A DNA stretch of 64,000 nt from Thinopyrum elongatum (Eukaryota > Streptophyta > Magnoliopsida > Poales > Poaceae): positions 547,663,368 to 547,727,367 of the forward strand of contig CM022303.1 of the NCBI GenBank assembly GCA_011799875.1, written 5' to 3'. The position numbers were made by a program, and so were the translations under genes. The notes below the pieces were generated by a model that was not told the origin of the DNA, ran no database searches, and was given only the letters and a program-made list of their open reading frames with translations. Shown piece by piece: positions 9,489 through 21,500 of this stretch. Every line of letters starts with the position of its first letter. Within the stretch, counting starts at the first letter, position 1.

Positions 9489-12400
9489 TGTAACACCCCT
9501 TTTGTAATTGCTACAGTGATCAGCTAATGATACTGCCGGGTCATCTCCATTTGCAGTGCTTAATCACTTTGGTGAAATATTCAATTCAAATGCTATTCTG
9601 AAAAATCAACTCAATTTCAAAAGTGAAAATTAAAGTTGTTCCATACTTGTGGGAAAAATGTTCACATTATTGCAAATATTCCAAAACAATTATATATTAA
9701 GGAATGCAACATCACTCTTGAGTAAAGATGAGCATTATCAATTAAAACAGCACCAATTCAGCATTCCTAAATGCTATTCTATTTATGTAAAATCCAAACA
9801 GATTCAAATAATTTTCAAACCTGTTGTGACAGTGTAGAAAGGTGCTCTGAGATTATTGGACCATGTTCCATAATTTTCCTGAGTAATTTGGAGGCCCCAC
9901 AATTTCTTTTCCATCTCTGCTAAATTAAATAAAAAGAAAAACAGAAGAAAAGGGAAAAGAGGCGAGCACTTACCTGTGACTGGGCCGAGGCAACAGTGCA
10001 CAGCCCAGCCCAGCCGGCCCCTCTCTCTCCCCTTCTTCTCCCTCCTCCCCGTGTCGGTGCCGCCGTGGACGAGCGCGTCCGCACCGGTCGACGATCGACA
10101 GCGCGACGTCGCGGTGCTCTGCGAGGGGATAAGGGCGGACCCGAGCCATTCCCCTTGGCCTCCTCGCCACTCCTCTTCTTTTCCCCCCGAGCTCGCTCTC
10201 AATCTTCTTCTCTGTCCCGAACGCCACCGCCGCCGCGAGCGCTGCTCCCCGCGGCCATCGTCGCCCCCGCGTCTAGCTGAGTTGCTCGGGAGCTCCGCCG
10301 GCTTCTTCCTCTTCCACTGGTGCTGTCAGACAGAGCCGGAGGGATCTATGTCGCGCGGATCAAGCCGATCCCCTCCTCTGCATCGCCGGCGCCCGCCGCC
10401 GATTCCCGTCGTCTCCGAGCTCCTCTGCTGCTCCAAAGCCGTCAAGGGCTTTACTTAGCCACGCGGTGAGCTTCGTCCTCCTTTCGCTTCTCTCCTCGCG
10501 TCGTGTTCCTCCCCGTAGCCACCTCGCCGTCTTGTCCGTGTTGTGGTCGCCGCCGGCGAGCTCAGTGCCGTCGCCCTGATGCTCCTCGTGCTGCGTTAAC
10601 TCCACCGTCGAGCTCCCTGAGCTCCTAGCTACCCAGCGTGCCTCTCCACGCGTCTCACCGAGCCCCGTATCATCGCCCCCGAGCTCGACCGGGATCCGGC
10701 GTCCGCCGTGGTCGTTGTCGCCGTCGTTTCCGGCCGTTTTAGCTCGAGCCCGTGCAACCATCAGGTGCGGCTCAACACGCCCGTTCCGTAGGATCAAACC
10801 GCACCTCGAACGGTCGCCGGAATCGACCGGGAGATCCTCGCCGGCGTTCGGCCTCGCCGCCGGTGCACTGTAGCTCCCCGCCGGTGCTAACCTCGCTGAC
10901 GTGTCGTCATTAGCCCGCTAATGACGCTGCTAACCCCCACTGACAACTGGGCCCAGGCCACTAATTAGATTAGTTAGTTTTAACTAAAAACTGTTAGTTA
11001 AACCTGAGTCACTGACACGCGGGCCCCGCCGGGCCCGCTGACTGGTCAACCGTGGACCAGTCAACTGCTGAGTCAGCAGTTGACTGGCCCCACTGGTCAG
11101 CCTCTGGTGCACACTGGGTGCAGCGCACCGGGTGCACCCAGCATTTCCTGCTACTGTTCAAATTTGATTTTAATAAATCCAAAAATTCCAGAAAATCTAA
11201 TAAACTTTGAAAATTAATAACTTTTAAACCGTAGCTCGGATCGAAAAACTTTATACATGAAACTTGCTCAAAACGACGAGACGAATTCGAATACGCCCTC
11301 CGTTTATCTGTCACATACCCATAACTACCTGAACATGGAACCGTTCTCTCCGGTTCATCTGTCCGACAGACGTCCGGAACCAGGAAAACATTCCCGAATG
11401 ATCCCCTCCTTCACCGTTGTCGTGTATCACTACGATAGACCACCTCTAGCATCGCGTATCGTATTTTCATGCATATGTCGCTTCGTATTTACTGTTTTCC
11501 TCCCCCTCTTTTCCCTCGGTAGATTTCGGTGCCGACGTAGCCTCCGAGATCGACGCAGCTCCGGTGATTGGTTACAGTACTGACGACCTTGCCCTTGCCG
11601 CCAAGCAACCAGGCAAGCCCCCCCTTTGATCATCTCGATATCGCCTATTCTAATTCTCCTGCTTGCATTAGAATTATGCTACTGTTACTGTTTTTCCTAT
11701 ATCTGCTGCATAGCCTGTTTATTGTAGTCTACTGTTGATAACTGCCTTCTATCCTAAACTGTTTTAGGTATAGACTGGGTAGAGCCCCATTAGTGACCCC
11801 CACTTTATCCCGACTGCCCCGCTGGAGTTTCAGAAGACCCGATCAACGGGATTGAAGATCAGCCCCGCACCGCACCTCACTTTCCCTTCGTTGCTCGACA
11901 CTACTGGGTTACTATCGAGTGCCGAGGGTGATACCTCGTCAGCACTTCTGATGATAACCTTGTAGGTTAGTTGATCGGTCGTGGTAAGCGAGGGTGATAC
12001 CTCCTTCACCACCACTGATACTGACTAAGTCGCGTAACACCTCACGTGTGGACCTCGAGGGTGATGCCTCCTACGTCCATCTTGTTGTTACATCCGGTGG
12101 GAGTCCAACGAGGGTGATGCCTCGGATTCCCCTTGATATGGTGACCACACGGATGCCTTACATTACTGTTGATACTATTACTTAAAAGGCGGGTCGACCC
12201 CGAGGGGTACCCGCGAGTGATGGATAGTTACCCGTGAGTTATTCCACGAGGCGCGGCCGGGCATTCTTAGCCCTTGCAGCAAGTCCTCGAGACGGGGCGA
12301 CGGGGTCACATCTTTCGTGAGTCTCTGCTCGTTACCGCAAGCCACTAGGACACTACGATTTGGATATATGATCTGAGCCGGCCTCTGGTCGGATAGCACT

Positions 12401-13555
12401 AACCATCACGTGGGCATAGTATGGGCGTTCTGCATCGTAACATCAGCCGAAAGCTCTGTCAGACGTCCAGTTCAGCATTGTGGCACGGTCGGATCGTACC
12501 GGCCTTCCGAGGCGGTGCTGGTATCCACCCTGCACACAACGACCCGGAGGGCGAGGGGCGATGGCCCAAGACCCCCTTGCGCTTAGGAGGTAGACCGGCG
12601 GGGACCTCTCTGCTGAGCTGTAGGTAGGGTTGCGATGTGTCGTTTGGCCGAGGCCGGGCATGACCCAGGAAAGTGTGTCCGGTCGGAGTTAATTGAGCGT
12701 GGTGGGTAAGTTGGTGCACCCCTGCAGGGAAGAACACATCTATCGATAGCCGGTCCTACGGTAAAGGACACTCGGAGTTGTATCCCGATCGGTACAGTTA
12801 GAATTGAGATGTTACCTGGATATGTGACTCCGGGATCGCTTTCTCGCAGGGAGTCGAGGAAGGATCTCTGGGCGAGACTGTTGCTTGCTACTACCTCTAC
12901 TACTTTATACTATGCTGCTCTGTACTCTTCTATATGCTGCAAGACGCTCGAAGATGCTTGAAGATGCTGAAGATGCTAGTCTTCGATAGGACTAGGCCTT
13001 CTCTCTATTCTGGCATTTCTGCAGCCCAGTCCACATATACAGCCTCCTTTTTGATAATGTTGCATATGTAGTGTAGATCCTTGCTTGCTGAGTACTTCGC
13101 AGTACTCACGGTTGCTTTGCTTTCCTTTTTCTCCCTTATCAGTTGTCGCGACCAGATGACGGAGCCCCTGAGATAGCTGTTCCACCATCGACTATTTCTA
13201 CCACCCCGAGGACGGCTTCTACTTCTAGATGGCTAACGACCAGGAGTAGGTTCGGAGGGTCCTAGGCAGGAGGCCTACGCCTTTCGATCGTAGTGTTTCA
13301 TTTTGGTTCCGCCTTTCTAAAGGCCTTTCTGTTTTCTTTTATATCTGTACTCAGATATCTGACGCTTCCGCTGATGCTTGTTTGTCATCAAGCTTATTTA
13401 TTCGAGCCCTCGAGGCCCTGGCTTGTAATATATGCTTGTATGACTTTATTTATATTTTTAGAGTTGTGTTGTGATATCTTCAAGTGAGTCCTTAGGCTTG
13501 ATCGTGTGCATTTGCGTGTATGATTAGTGCACGATTAAGCCGGGGGGCGCTCACA
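9489..13555 (+). repeat. Element E, 5' LTR
   Basis: It starts TGTAACACC and ends GGGGCGCTCACA, a slightly altered form of the usual GGGGGCGTCACA. It contains four CGAGGGTGATNCCTC motifs (11933, 11989, 12055, 12109). Two exon-like segments follow pyrimidine-rich acceptor-like tracts: about 11522-11637 and about 13144-13230. The region 13125-13260 differs strongly from the 3' LTR while the rest is nearly identical. The many short ORFs in the GC-rich part (about 9970-10900) appear to be shadows. Confidence 0.93.
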
Positions 13556-13558
13556 GGT

Positions 13559-13570
13559 TGGTATCAAGAC
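13559..13570 (+). promoter_or_regulatory. Primer-binding site of element E (degenerate iMet)
   Basis: TGGTATCAAGAC begins 3 nt after the LTR end. It resembles TGGTATCAGAGC, the complement of the initiator tRNA-Met 3' end, but diverges after eight bases. The elements with less altered sites are B (24350-24361) and C (44162-44173). Confidence 0.7.
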
Positions 13571-14161
13571 CGACTGCTCTAGGAGTCCCCCTTTCCAACT
13601 CTTGGCCGAAGTTGAGTCTAGTGGTCAAAAACTGTTTTACTAACTTGCTGTGTGGCTCCGGGCCCACGCGCCAACTGGGTGTATTAGGATCTTTTACTCC
13701 TCGACCTTTACTCTAGGATTCTACTCTCTCATCTATTCGGGTTAAAATTTACCAACTCCACATTAGGTTCCCGTAATCACATCCACCCGGAGTTCTGAAA
13801 TATTCCCCCTTGCTTCAAGATTGTGGGGCCAGGTTCTGCTTCCAGATCCTTTTATCGAGGGCACCCTGTGTGTTACACTTGCAGATTCCTCGCTCCTACA
13901 GTTTTCTCCGACGTTGATGTAGCCTTTACTATGTCTCGTTGTGTACTTCCTTACCGCTGCCGCGCGCCGCCTAGTTGTCTAGCCTTCTCTTTTTTTTTTC
14001 ACTGTCGTAATGCCGGATTGTAACCGAGGCTATGTGTGGATTTGAGTGTCTGGTGTGATATGATGAAGTATCTATTGCACTTCCTTCTTTTGTGCGTATT
14101 GCTTCATGAGTCATTCCATACACTGCAATTTTGTTCCTAAACTGCCCTGTTGATTTGGCAG
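13571..14161 (+). other. Element E leader with deleted extra ORF and conserved block
   Basis: The first 230 bases (to about 13800) align with the leaders of B and C, for example around GGCCGAAGTTGAGTC and TGTATTAGGATCTTTTA. From about 13832 the sequence aligns with the last 35 or so codons of the extra ORF of element C, so most of that ORF, including its ATG, is deleted. Positions 13904-13985 belong to a block conserved in all three families. The leader ends CCCTGTTGATTTGGCAG directly before the gag ATG, which looks like a branch site plus splice acceptor. Confidence 0.7.
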
Positions 14162-17100
14162 ATGGCTGACGATACTCCACCTCCACCCTATATTGTCGAA
14201 ATGAGGCAGCAGTTTGAACTCAACCGTCAAGTTCTGACCGGAGTATTGGCTCAGTTTCCAATTCAGAATGCTCATCAACAGTCTGCTCCAATAACTCTGT
14301 CAGAATTCGTGCGCCTCAACCCGTCTGTTTTCCGCAGCTCCACCAATCCTATGGATGCTGATGATTGGCTTCGTGACATCCAATTTGAAATGGAGTCAGC
14401 TAATGTGACCCCTGACAGTTATGTCACCTTTGCGACATTTCACTTGAAGGGTCCCGCTGCTCAATGGTGGGAAAGCCACAAGGATACGTTGCCTGCAGAG
14501 ACTGTACCCACCTGGCAAGAATTCCAGTCAGCTTTTCGTGCACGTTACATTCCTCAGGGTCTGATCGACCAGAAGAAGCAGGAGTTCCGTAAACTCACAC
14601 AGGGCACACTGACTGTGGATGAATATCAGAGGAAATTTCTCGAATTATCCCGCTATGCTAAAGATGATGTCGACACTGACGCACGTAAGCAGGAGAAATT
14701 CCGTGAAGGGCTGCGTTCCGATATACAACTCGCACTTCTTGTCCATGATTGTGAAGACTTTGCGACGCTTGTCAGTCAAGCCTACAGAGTTGAAACTGGT
14801 CTGGCTAAGTATCAGGAGTCGCTCAAACGCACTCGTGAAGCTGGCTCATCCTCGGGTCAGCCTGTTCAGAAACGTCGGGTTTGGATTCCGCACAATATTC
14901 ATCACCGACCTGCTCCAACACCAAGACCATCTTATGTTGCACCTCGTCTGCCTTCACCGCCGAGACAGCTAGCAGTTCAGGGTGGACAGCCTAATGCTAT
15001 GGCATCTCCTCAGGTTGCACCATGTCCTCCTGTTGGTCGTAAGAAGAGTTGTCGAAACCGCCGATTCAGAAACCGTAATGCCATACCGTCTACTGTTGTA
15101 CTTGGCCATGCCAATCACGTCGATGTTGAAAAGGCTCAGAAGGAACCGACTATCGTGCTGGGAACACTCTCTGTGAATTCAGTACCAGCCTCTGTTCTCT
15201 TTGATTCTGGAGCATCGCATGCTTTTGTGTCCCAACAATTTGCTCAGTCACATGAGTTATACTTGGAGAAATTACCCACTCCTCTAATGGTTCAGTCCCC
15301 GAGATCCAAATGCCAAACCACAATGGTAAGCCCTCATAACCACATCGAGATTGGAGGTCTACTTTTTCCGGTTTCTCTCATTGTACTAGGACCTTCCGAC
15401 ATTGACATCATCCTTGGTATGGATTGGTTGAAAGCGAATAAAGCTTCGATTGACTGTGCTGCTAAGACAGTCCAGCTCACTCATCCTTCCGGCCAGATAG
15501 TCAGATACTCAGCTCAGACAGTTCAGAATGCCGAGGATCAGATATATGTTCTGAATGCATTGAATGCTTCACCTCTTGAAGGCATCGAGAACATTCCAGT
15601 TGTTCGTGATTTTCAAGATGTCTTTCCGGAAGAACTTCCAGGCATTCCCCCTGCCAGAGCTGTCGAGTTTGTTATCGACTTGAAACCAGGCACTACCCCT
15701 ATTGCAAAGCGTCCGTACAAGATGCCTCCGCATCACCTTATTGAACTTAAGGAAGAAATCGACGAGTCGCTTAAGAAGGGTTTCATCCGCCCCAGTTCAT
15801 CTGCTTGGGGAGCACCTTCCCTCTTTGTCAAGAAGAAGGATGGTACGAATCGGTTGGTTCAAGATTACCGACCTATCAACCAAGCAACAATTCAAAATAA
15901 GTATCCGCTTCCCAGAATCAACGATCTGTATGATCAACTTGCTGGTTCCTCAGTATTCTCTAAGCTTGATTTGAGATTGGGATACCACCAGATCCAAGTT
16001 CGTGAAGAAGATATTCCGAAGACAGCATTTGTTACTCGCTATGGTTCTTATGAGTACACTGTCATGTCTTTCGGCCTGACTAACGCTCCAGCTACCTTCT
16101 CCCGGTTAATGAATTACATCTTCATGGATTATCTCGACAAATTCGTCGTGGTATATCTGGACGATATTCTGGTATATTCGAAGAATGAAGAAGAACATGC
16201 CGAACATCTTCGGCTTGTACTGGAGAAGCTGCGTGAACATCAATTGTATGCCAAGTATTCCAAGTGTGAGTTCTGGTTATCTGAAGTGACATATCTCGGC
16301 CATGTGATTTCGAAAGAAGGCATTGCCGTTAACCCAGAACGAGTTCAGGCTATTCTTGAATGGACTCCGCCGAAGAATGTCAAGCAAGTCAGAAGTTTTC
16401 TCGGCCTTGCAAGCTATTGTCGTCGCTTTGTCGAGAATTTCTCAAAGATTGCTAAGCCTCTGACTGATTTGCTTCACAAGGGCGTTAAGTTTGAATGGAC
16501 AGAAAAATGTCAGGAAAGTTTTCAAACACTCAAAGACAAGCTGACATTTGCCCCAGTACTTGCTCCTCCAGATTCTCGCAAAGATTTTGTGATCTATTGT
16601 GACGCATCCCGTGAAGGACTAGGCTGTGTCCTAATGCAGGAACGTAAAGTGATTGCATATGGCTCTCGTCAGTTGCGTCCGCATGAAGAGAATTATCCGG
16701 TACATGATCTAGAACTAGCTGCTGTCATCTATGCACTGCAGTTGTGGCGACATTACCTCCTCGGTAATCGTTGCGAGATCTACACGGATCATAAGAGCTT
16801 GAAGTACTTGTTCACTCAACCATCTCTAAACCTCCGTCAGCAAAGATGGATGGAGACCATTGCAGACTATGATTTGGGTATTTCTTATACCCCTGGCAAG
16901 GCTAATGTAATGGCTGATGCATTGAGCCGCAAATCCTATTGCTGTGAACTTGAAGTCCAGCTAGAACAACCACTTCTGTATGAAGAGCTTCGGAAGCTAA
17001 ATCTCGAGATAGTTCCTCAAGGATACCTATCAAACTTGGTTGTTGAACCAGACCTTGAGAAGGCTGTTAAGATTGCGCAAGCTAAAGATGCTGAAATTGG

Positions 17101-18493
17101 TCTGATGAAGAAAGATCTTCACCTGGAAAAATACAGGGATTTCTCATTGTCTGAAGATGGAACCTTGTACTTCAGAGACCGCATTGTCGTACCTCGCTTC
17201 GAGCTTATGACTGATAAGGTCATGAAGGAGGCACATGATACACCGCTGTCTATTCATCCGGGTAGCACCAAGATGTATCGTGATCTTCGTCAAAGGTACT
17301 GGTGGTCTAGAATGAAGCAGGATATTGCTCGTTATGTTGCTGAATGTGACGTTTGTCGTCGCATAAAGACAGAACATCAGAAACCTGCAGGACTTCTTCA
17401 ACCACTTCCTATTCCGTTGTGGAAATGGGATAGAGTGCAAATGGACTTCATTACTGGTCTTCCCAAGTCACAGAAGGGTCACGATGCTATTCTTGTCATC
17501 GTCGATCAGCTTTCCAAGGTTGCCCATTTTCTGCCTGTCAAGGAGACGATCACTACTAAACAGTTAGCAGAGCTGTATATCTCCAGAATCGTTTCACTCC
17601 ACGGAATTCCGAAGGAGATTAGGTCGGACCGTGGCAGTCTATTCACCTCCAAATTCTGGGAAAGTTTCCAAGAAGCTATGGGAACTCATATCACCTGGAG
17701 TTCAGCTTATCATCCCCAATCCCAAGGCCAAGTCGAACGAGTCAATCAAGTGCTCGAAGACATGCTGCGAGCTTGTGTTATATCTTTTGGTAAGAAGTGG
17801 GAAGAATCTCTCCCGTATGCCGAGTTCTCTTATAACAACAGCTATCAAGCCAGCTTGAAGATGGCCCCCTTTGAAGTTCTCTATGGACGTAAATGTCGAA
17901 CCCCTCTGAATTGGTCAGAAACTGGGGAACGACCTCTTGTTGGTCCGGATATTATCCAACACACCGAAGAACAAGTCCGTATTGTCCGAGAAAATCTCAA
18001 GGCGGCTCAAGACCGCCAGAAGAGCAACTATGATCGCAAGCGATGGGGACTGACTTATCAACCAGGAGATCAAGCTTATCTTCGTGTCACTCCGATGAAA
18101 GGCACCCGTCGTTTCGGAATCAAGGGCAAGTTAGCTCCTCGCTATATTGGTCCTTTTCGCATAGTTGCCAGACGTGGACAGGTGGCATATAAATTGGAGT
18201 TGCCGCCGCAATTCTCCCACATCCACGACGTCTTCCACGTGTCACAACTTCGAAAGTGCTTCAAAGAATCTCCGCACCGAGCAGTGGATCATGAGATGCT
18301 CGAATTGCAAGATGACTTGTCTTATAAAGAGCATCCGATCCGTATTCTCGATGAAGCTGAACGTCGGACTCGTCAGAAGGTTACCAAGTTCCTGAAGGTG
18401 CAGTGGTCGAATCACACTGAAGACGAAGCCACTTGGGAACGCGAGGATAACCTCCGTGCTGAATACCCCGAACTCTTCCCCTCTACTTCTTAA
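14162..18493 (+). CDS. Element E gag-pol polyprotein (Tekay clade, chromodomain)
   Basis: An uninterrupted frame of 1443 residues from the ATG at 14162; an in-frame ATG 12 bases upstream lies in the presumed acceptor region. Domains in order: gag (about residue 64, DADDWLRDI, then KGPAAQWW), aspartic protease (about 345, [10 protein letters not shown]), reverse transcriptase (about 540-720, catalytic YLDDILVYS near 664), RNase H (from 812, [10 protein letters not shown]), integrase zinc region (about 1025-1070, CDVCRR), integrase core D-D-E (about 1093 MDFITGL, 1154 SDRG, 1190 VERVNQ) and a C-terminal chromodomain (about 1388-1440, [17 protein letters not shown]). The gag zinc knuckle is degraded: where C has [15 protein letters not shown] keeps only the first and last cysteine. 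The polyprotein would make the particle and copy and integrate the element; chromodomains are known to guide integration to chromatin. Whether E still moves is uncertain. Confidence 0.93.
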   Translation: MADDTPPPPYIVEMRQQFELNRQVLTGVLAQFPIQNAHQQSAPITLSEFVRLNPSVFRSSTNPMDADDWLRDIQFEMESANVTPDSYVTFATFHLKGPAAQWWESHKDTLPAETVPTWQEFQSAFRARYIPQGLIDQKKQEFRKLTQGTLTVDEYQRKFLELSRYAKDDVDTDARKQEKFREGLRSDIQLALLVHDCEDFATLVSQAYRVETGLAKYQESLKRTREAGSSSGQPVQKRRVWIPHNIHHRPAPTPRPSYVAPRLPSPPRQLAVQGGQPNAMASPQVAPCPPVGRKKSCRNRRFRNRNAIPSTVVLGHANHVDVEKAQKEPTIVLGTLSVNSVPASVLFDSGASHAFVSQQFAQSHELYLEKLPTPLMVQSPRSKCQTTMVSPHNHIEIGGLLFPVSLIVLGPSDIDIILGMDWLKANKASIDCAAKTVQLTHPSGQIVRYSAQTVQNAEDQIYVLNALNASPLEGIENIPVVRDFQDVFPEELPGIPPARAVEFVIDLKPGTTPIAKRPYKMPPHHLIELKEEIDESLKKGFIRPSSSAWGAPSLFVKKKDGTNRLVQDYRPINQATIQNKYPLPRINDLYDQLAGSSVFSKLDLRLGYHQIQVREEDIPKTAFVTRYGSYEYTVMSFGLTNAPATFSRLMNYIFMDYLDKFVVVYLDDILVYSKNEEEHAEHLRLVLEKLREHQLYAKYSKCEFWLSEVTYLGHVISKEGIAVNPERVQAILEWTPPKNVKQVRSFLGLASYCRRFVENFSKIAKPLTDLLHKGVKFEWTEKCQESFQTLKDKLTFAPVLAPPDSRKDFVIYCDASREGLGCVLMQERKVIAYGSRQLRPHEENYPVHDLELAAVIYALQLWRHYLLGNRCEIYTDHKSLKYLFTQPSLNLRQQRWMETIADYDLGISYTPGKANVMADALSRKSYCCELEVQLEQPLLYEELRKLNLEIVPQGYLSNLVVEPDLEKAVKIAQAKDAEIGLMKKDLHLEKYRDFSLSEDGTLYFRDRIVVPRFELMTDKVMKEAHDTPLSIHPGSTKMYRDLRQRYWWSRMKQDIARYVAECDVCRRIKTEHQKPAGLLQPLPIPLWKWDRVQMDFITGLPKSQKGHDAILVIVDQLSKVAHFLPVKETITTKQLAELYISRIVSLHGIPKEIRSDRGSLFTSKFWESFQEAMGTHITWSSAYHPQSQGQVERVNQVLEDMLRACVISFGKKWEESLPYAEFSYNNSYQASLKMAPFEVLYGRKCRTPLNWSETGERPLVGPDIIQHTEEQVRIVRENLKAAQDRQKSNYDRKRWGLTYQPGDQAYLRVTPMKGTRRFGIKGKLAPRYIGPFRIVARRGQVAYKLELPPQFSHIHDVFHVSQLRKCFKESPHRAVDHEMLELQDDLSYKEHPIRILDEAERRTRQKVTKFLKVQWSNHTEDEATWEREDNLRAEYPELFPSTS

Positions 18494-18516
18494 TTCTCGG
18501 GACGAGAATTTCTTTT

Positions 18517-18530
18517 AGAGGAGGAGAATT
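18517..18530 (+). promoter_or_regulatory. Polypurine tract of element E
   Basis: AGAGGAGGAGAATT lies directly upstream of the 3' LTR start TGTAACACC and 23 bases after the gag-pol stop. This is the expected primer for plus-strand synthesis. Confidence 0.85.
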
Positions 18531-21500
18531 TGTAACACCCCTTTTGTAATTGCTACAGTGATCAGCTAATGATACTGCCGGGTCATCTCCATTTGCAATG
18601 CTTAATCACTTTGGTGAAATATTCAATTCAAATGCTATTCTGAAAAATCAACTCAATTTCAAAAGTGAAAATTAAAGTTGTTCCATACTTGTGGGAAAAA
18701 TGTTCACATTATTGCAAATATTCCAAAACAATTATATATTAAGGAATGCAACATCACTCTTGAGTAAAGATGAGCATTATCAATTAAAACAGCACCAATT
18801 CAGCATTCCTAAATGCTATTCTATTTATGTAAAATCCAAACAGATTCAAATAATTTTCAAACCTGTTGTGACAGTGTAGAAAGGTGCTCTGAGATTATTG
18901 GACCATGTTCCATAATTTTCCTGAGTAATTTGGAGGCCCCACAATTTCTTTTCCATCTCTGCTAAATTAAATAAAAAGAAAAACAGAAGAAAAGGGAAAA
19001 GAGGCGAGCACTTACCTATGACTGGGCCGAGGCAACAGTGCACAGCCCAGCCCAGCCGGCCCCTCTCTCTCCCCTTCTTCTCCCTCCTCCCCGTGTCGGT
19101 GCCGCCGTGGACGAGCGCGTCCGCACCGGTCGACGATCGACAGCGCGACGTCGCGGCGCTCTGCGAGGGGATAAGGGCGGACCCGAGCCATTCCCCTTGG
19201 CCTCCTCGCCGCTCCTCTTCTTTTCCCCCCGAGCTCACTCTCGATCTTCTTCTCTGTCCCGAACGCCACCGCCGCCGCGAGCGCTGCTCCCCGCGGCCAT
19301 CGTCGCCCCCGCGTCTAGCTGAGTTGCTCGGGAGCTCCGCCGGCTTCTTCCTCTTCCACTGGTGCTGTCAGACGGAGCCGGAGGGATCTACGTCGCGCGG
19401 ATCAAGCCGATCCCCTCCTCTGCATCGCCGGCGCCCGCCGCCGATTCCCGTCGTCTCCGAGCTCCTCTGCTGCTCCAAAGCCGTCAAGGGCTTTACTTAG
19501 CCACGCGGTGAGCTTCGTCCTCCTTTCGCTTCTCTCCTCGCGTCGTGTTCCTCCCCGTAGCCACCTCGCCGTCTTGTCCGTGTTGTGGTCGCCGCCGGCG
19601 AGCTCAGTGCCATCGCCCTGATGCTCCTCGTGCTGCGTTAACTCCACCGTCGAGCTCCCTGAGCTCCTAGCTACCCAGCGCGCCTCTCCACGCGTCTCAC
19701 CGAGCCCCGTATCATCGCCCCCGAGCTCGACCGGGATCCGGCGTCCGCCGTGGTCGTTGTCGCCGTCGTTTCCGGCCGTTTTAGCTCGAGCCCGTGCAAC
19801 CATCAGGTGCGGCTCAACACGCCCGTTCCGTAGGATCAAACCGCACCTCGAACGGTCGCCGGAATCGACCGGGAGATCCTCGCCGGCGTTCGGCCTCGCC
19901 GCCGGTGCACTGTAGCTCCCCGCCGGTGCTAACCTCGCTGACGTGTCGTCATTAGCCCGCTAATGACGCTGCTAACCCCCACTGACAACTGGGCCCAGGC
20001 CACTAATTAGATTAGTTAGTTTTAACTAAAAACTGTTAGTTAAACCTGAGTCACTGACACGCGGGCCCCACCGGGCCCGCTGACTGGTCAACCGTGGACC
20101 AGTCAACTGCTGAGTCAGCAGTTGACTGGCCCCACTGGTCAGCCTCTGGTGCACACTGGGTGCAGCGCACCGGGTGCACCCAGCATTTCCTGCTACTGTT
20201 CAAATTTGATTTTAATAAATCCAAAAATTCCAGAAAATCTAATAAACTTTGAAAATTAATAACTTTTAAACCGTAGCTCGGATCGAAAAACTTTATACAT
20301 GAAACTTGCTCAAAACGACGAGACGAATTCGAATACGCCCTCCGTTTATCTGTCACATACCCATAACTACCTGAACATGGAACCGTTCTCTCCGGTTCAT
20401 CTGTCCGACAGACGTCCGGAACCAGGAAAACATTCCCGAATGATCCCCTCCTTCACCGTTGTCGTGTATCACTACGATAGACCACCTCTAGCATCGCGTA
20501 TCGTATTTTCATGCATATGTCGCTTCGTATTTACTGTTTTCCTCCCCCTCTTTTCCCTCGGTAGATTTCGGTGCCGACGTAGCCTCCGAGATCGACGCAG
20601 CTCCGGTGATTGGTTACAGTACTGACGACCTTGCCCTTGCCGCCAAGCAACCAGGCAAGCCCCCCCTTTGATCATCTCGATATCGCCTATTCTAATTCTC
20701 CTGCTTGCATTAGAATTATGCTACTGTTACTGTTTTTCCTATATCTGCTGCATAGCCTGTTTATTGTAGTCTACTGTTGATAACTGCCTTCTATCCTAAA
20801 CTGTTTTAGGTATAGACTGGGTAGAGCCCCATTAGTGACCCCCACTTTATCCCGACTACCCCGCTGGAGTTTCAGAAGACCCGATCAACGGGATTGAAGA
20901 TCAGCCCCGCACCGCACCTCACTTTCCCTTCGTTGCTCGACACTACTGGGTTACTATCGAGTGCCGAGGGTGATACCTCGTCAGCACTTCTGATGATAAC
21001 CTTGTAGGTTAGTTGATCGGTCGTGGTAAGCGAGGGTGATACCTCCTTCACCACCACTGATACTGACTAAGTCGCGTAACACCTCACGTGTGGACCTCGA
21101 GGGTGATGCCTCCTACGTCCATCTTGTTGTTACATCCGGTGGGAGTCCAACGAGGGTGATGCCTCGGATTCCCCTTGATATGGTGACCACACGGATGCCT
21201 TACATTACTGTTGATACTATTACTTAAAAGGCGGGTCGACCCCGAGGGGTACCCGCGAGTGATGGATAGTTACCCGTGAGTTATTCCACGAGGCGCGGCC
21301 GGGCATTCTTAGCCCTTGCAGCAAGTCCTCGAGACGGGGCGACGGGGTCACATCTTTCGTGAGTCTCTGCTCGTTACCGCAAGCCACTAGGACACTACGA
21401 TTTGGATATATGATCTGAGCCGGCCTCTGGTCGGATAGCACTAACCATCACGTGGGCATAGTATGGGCGTTCTGCATCGTAACATCAGCCGAAAGCTCTG

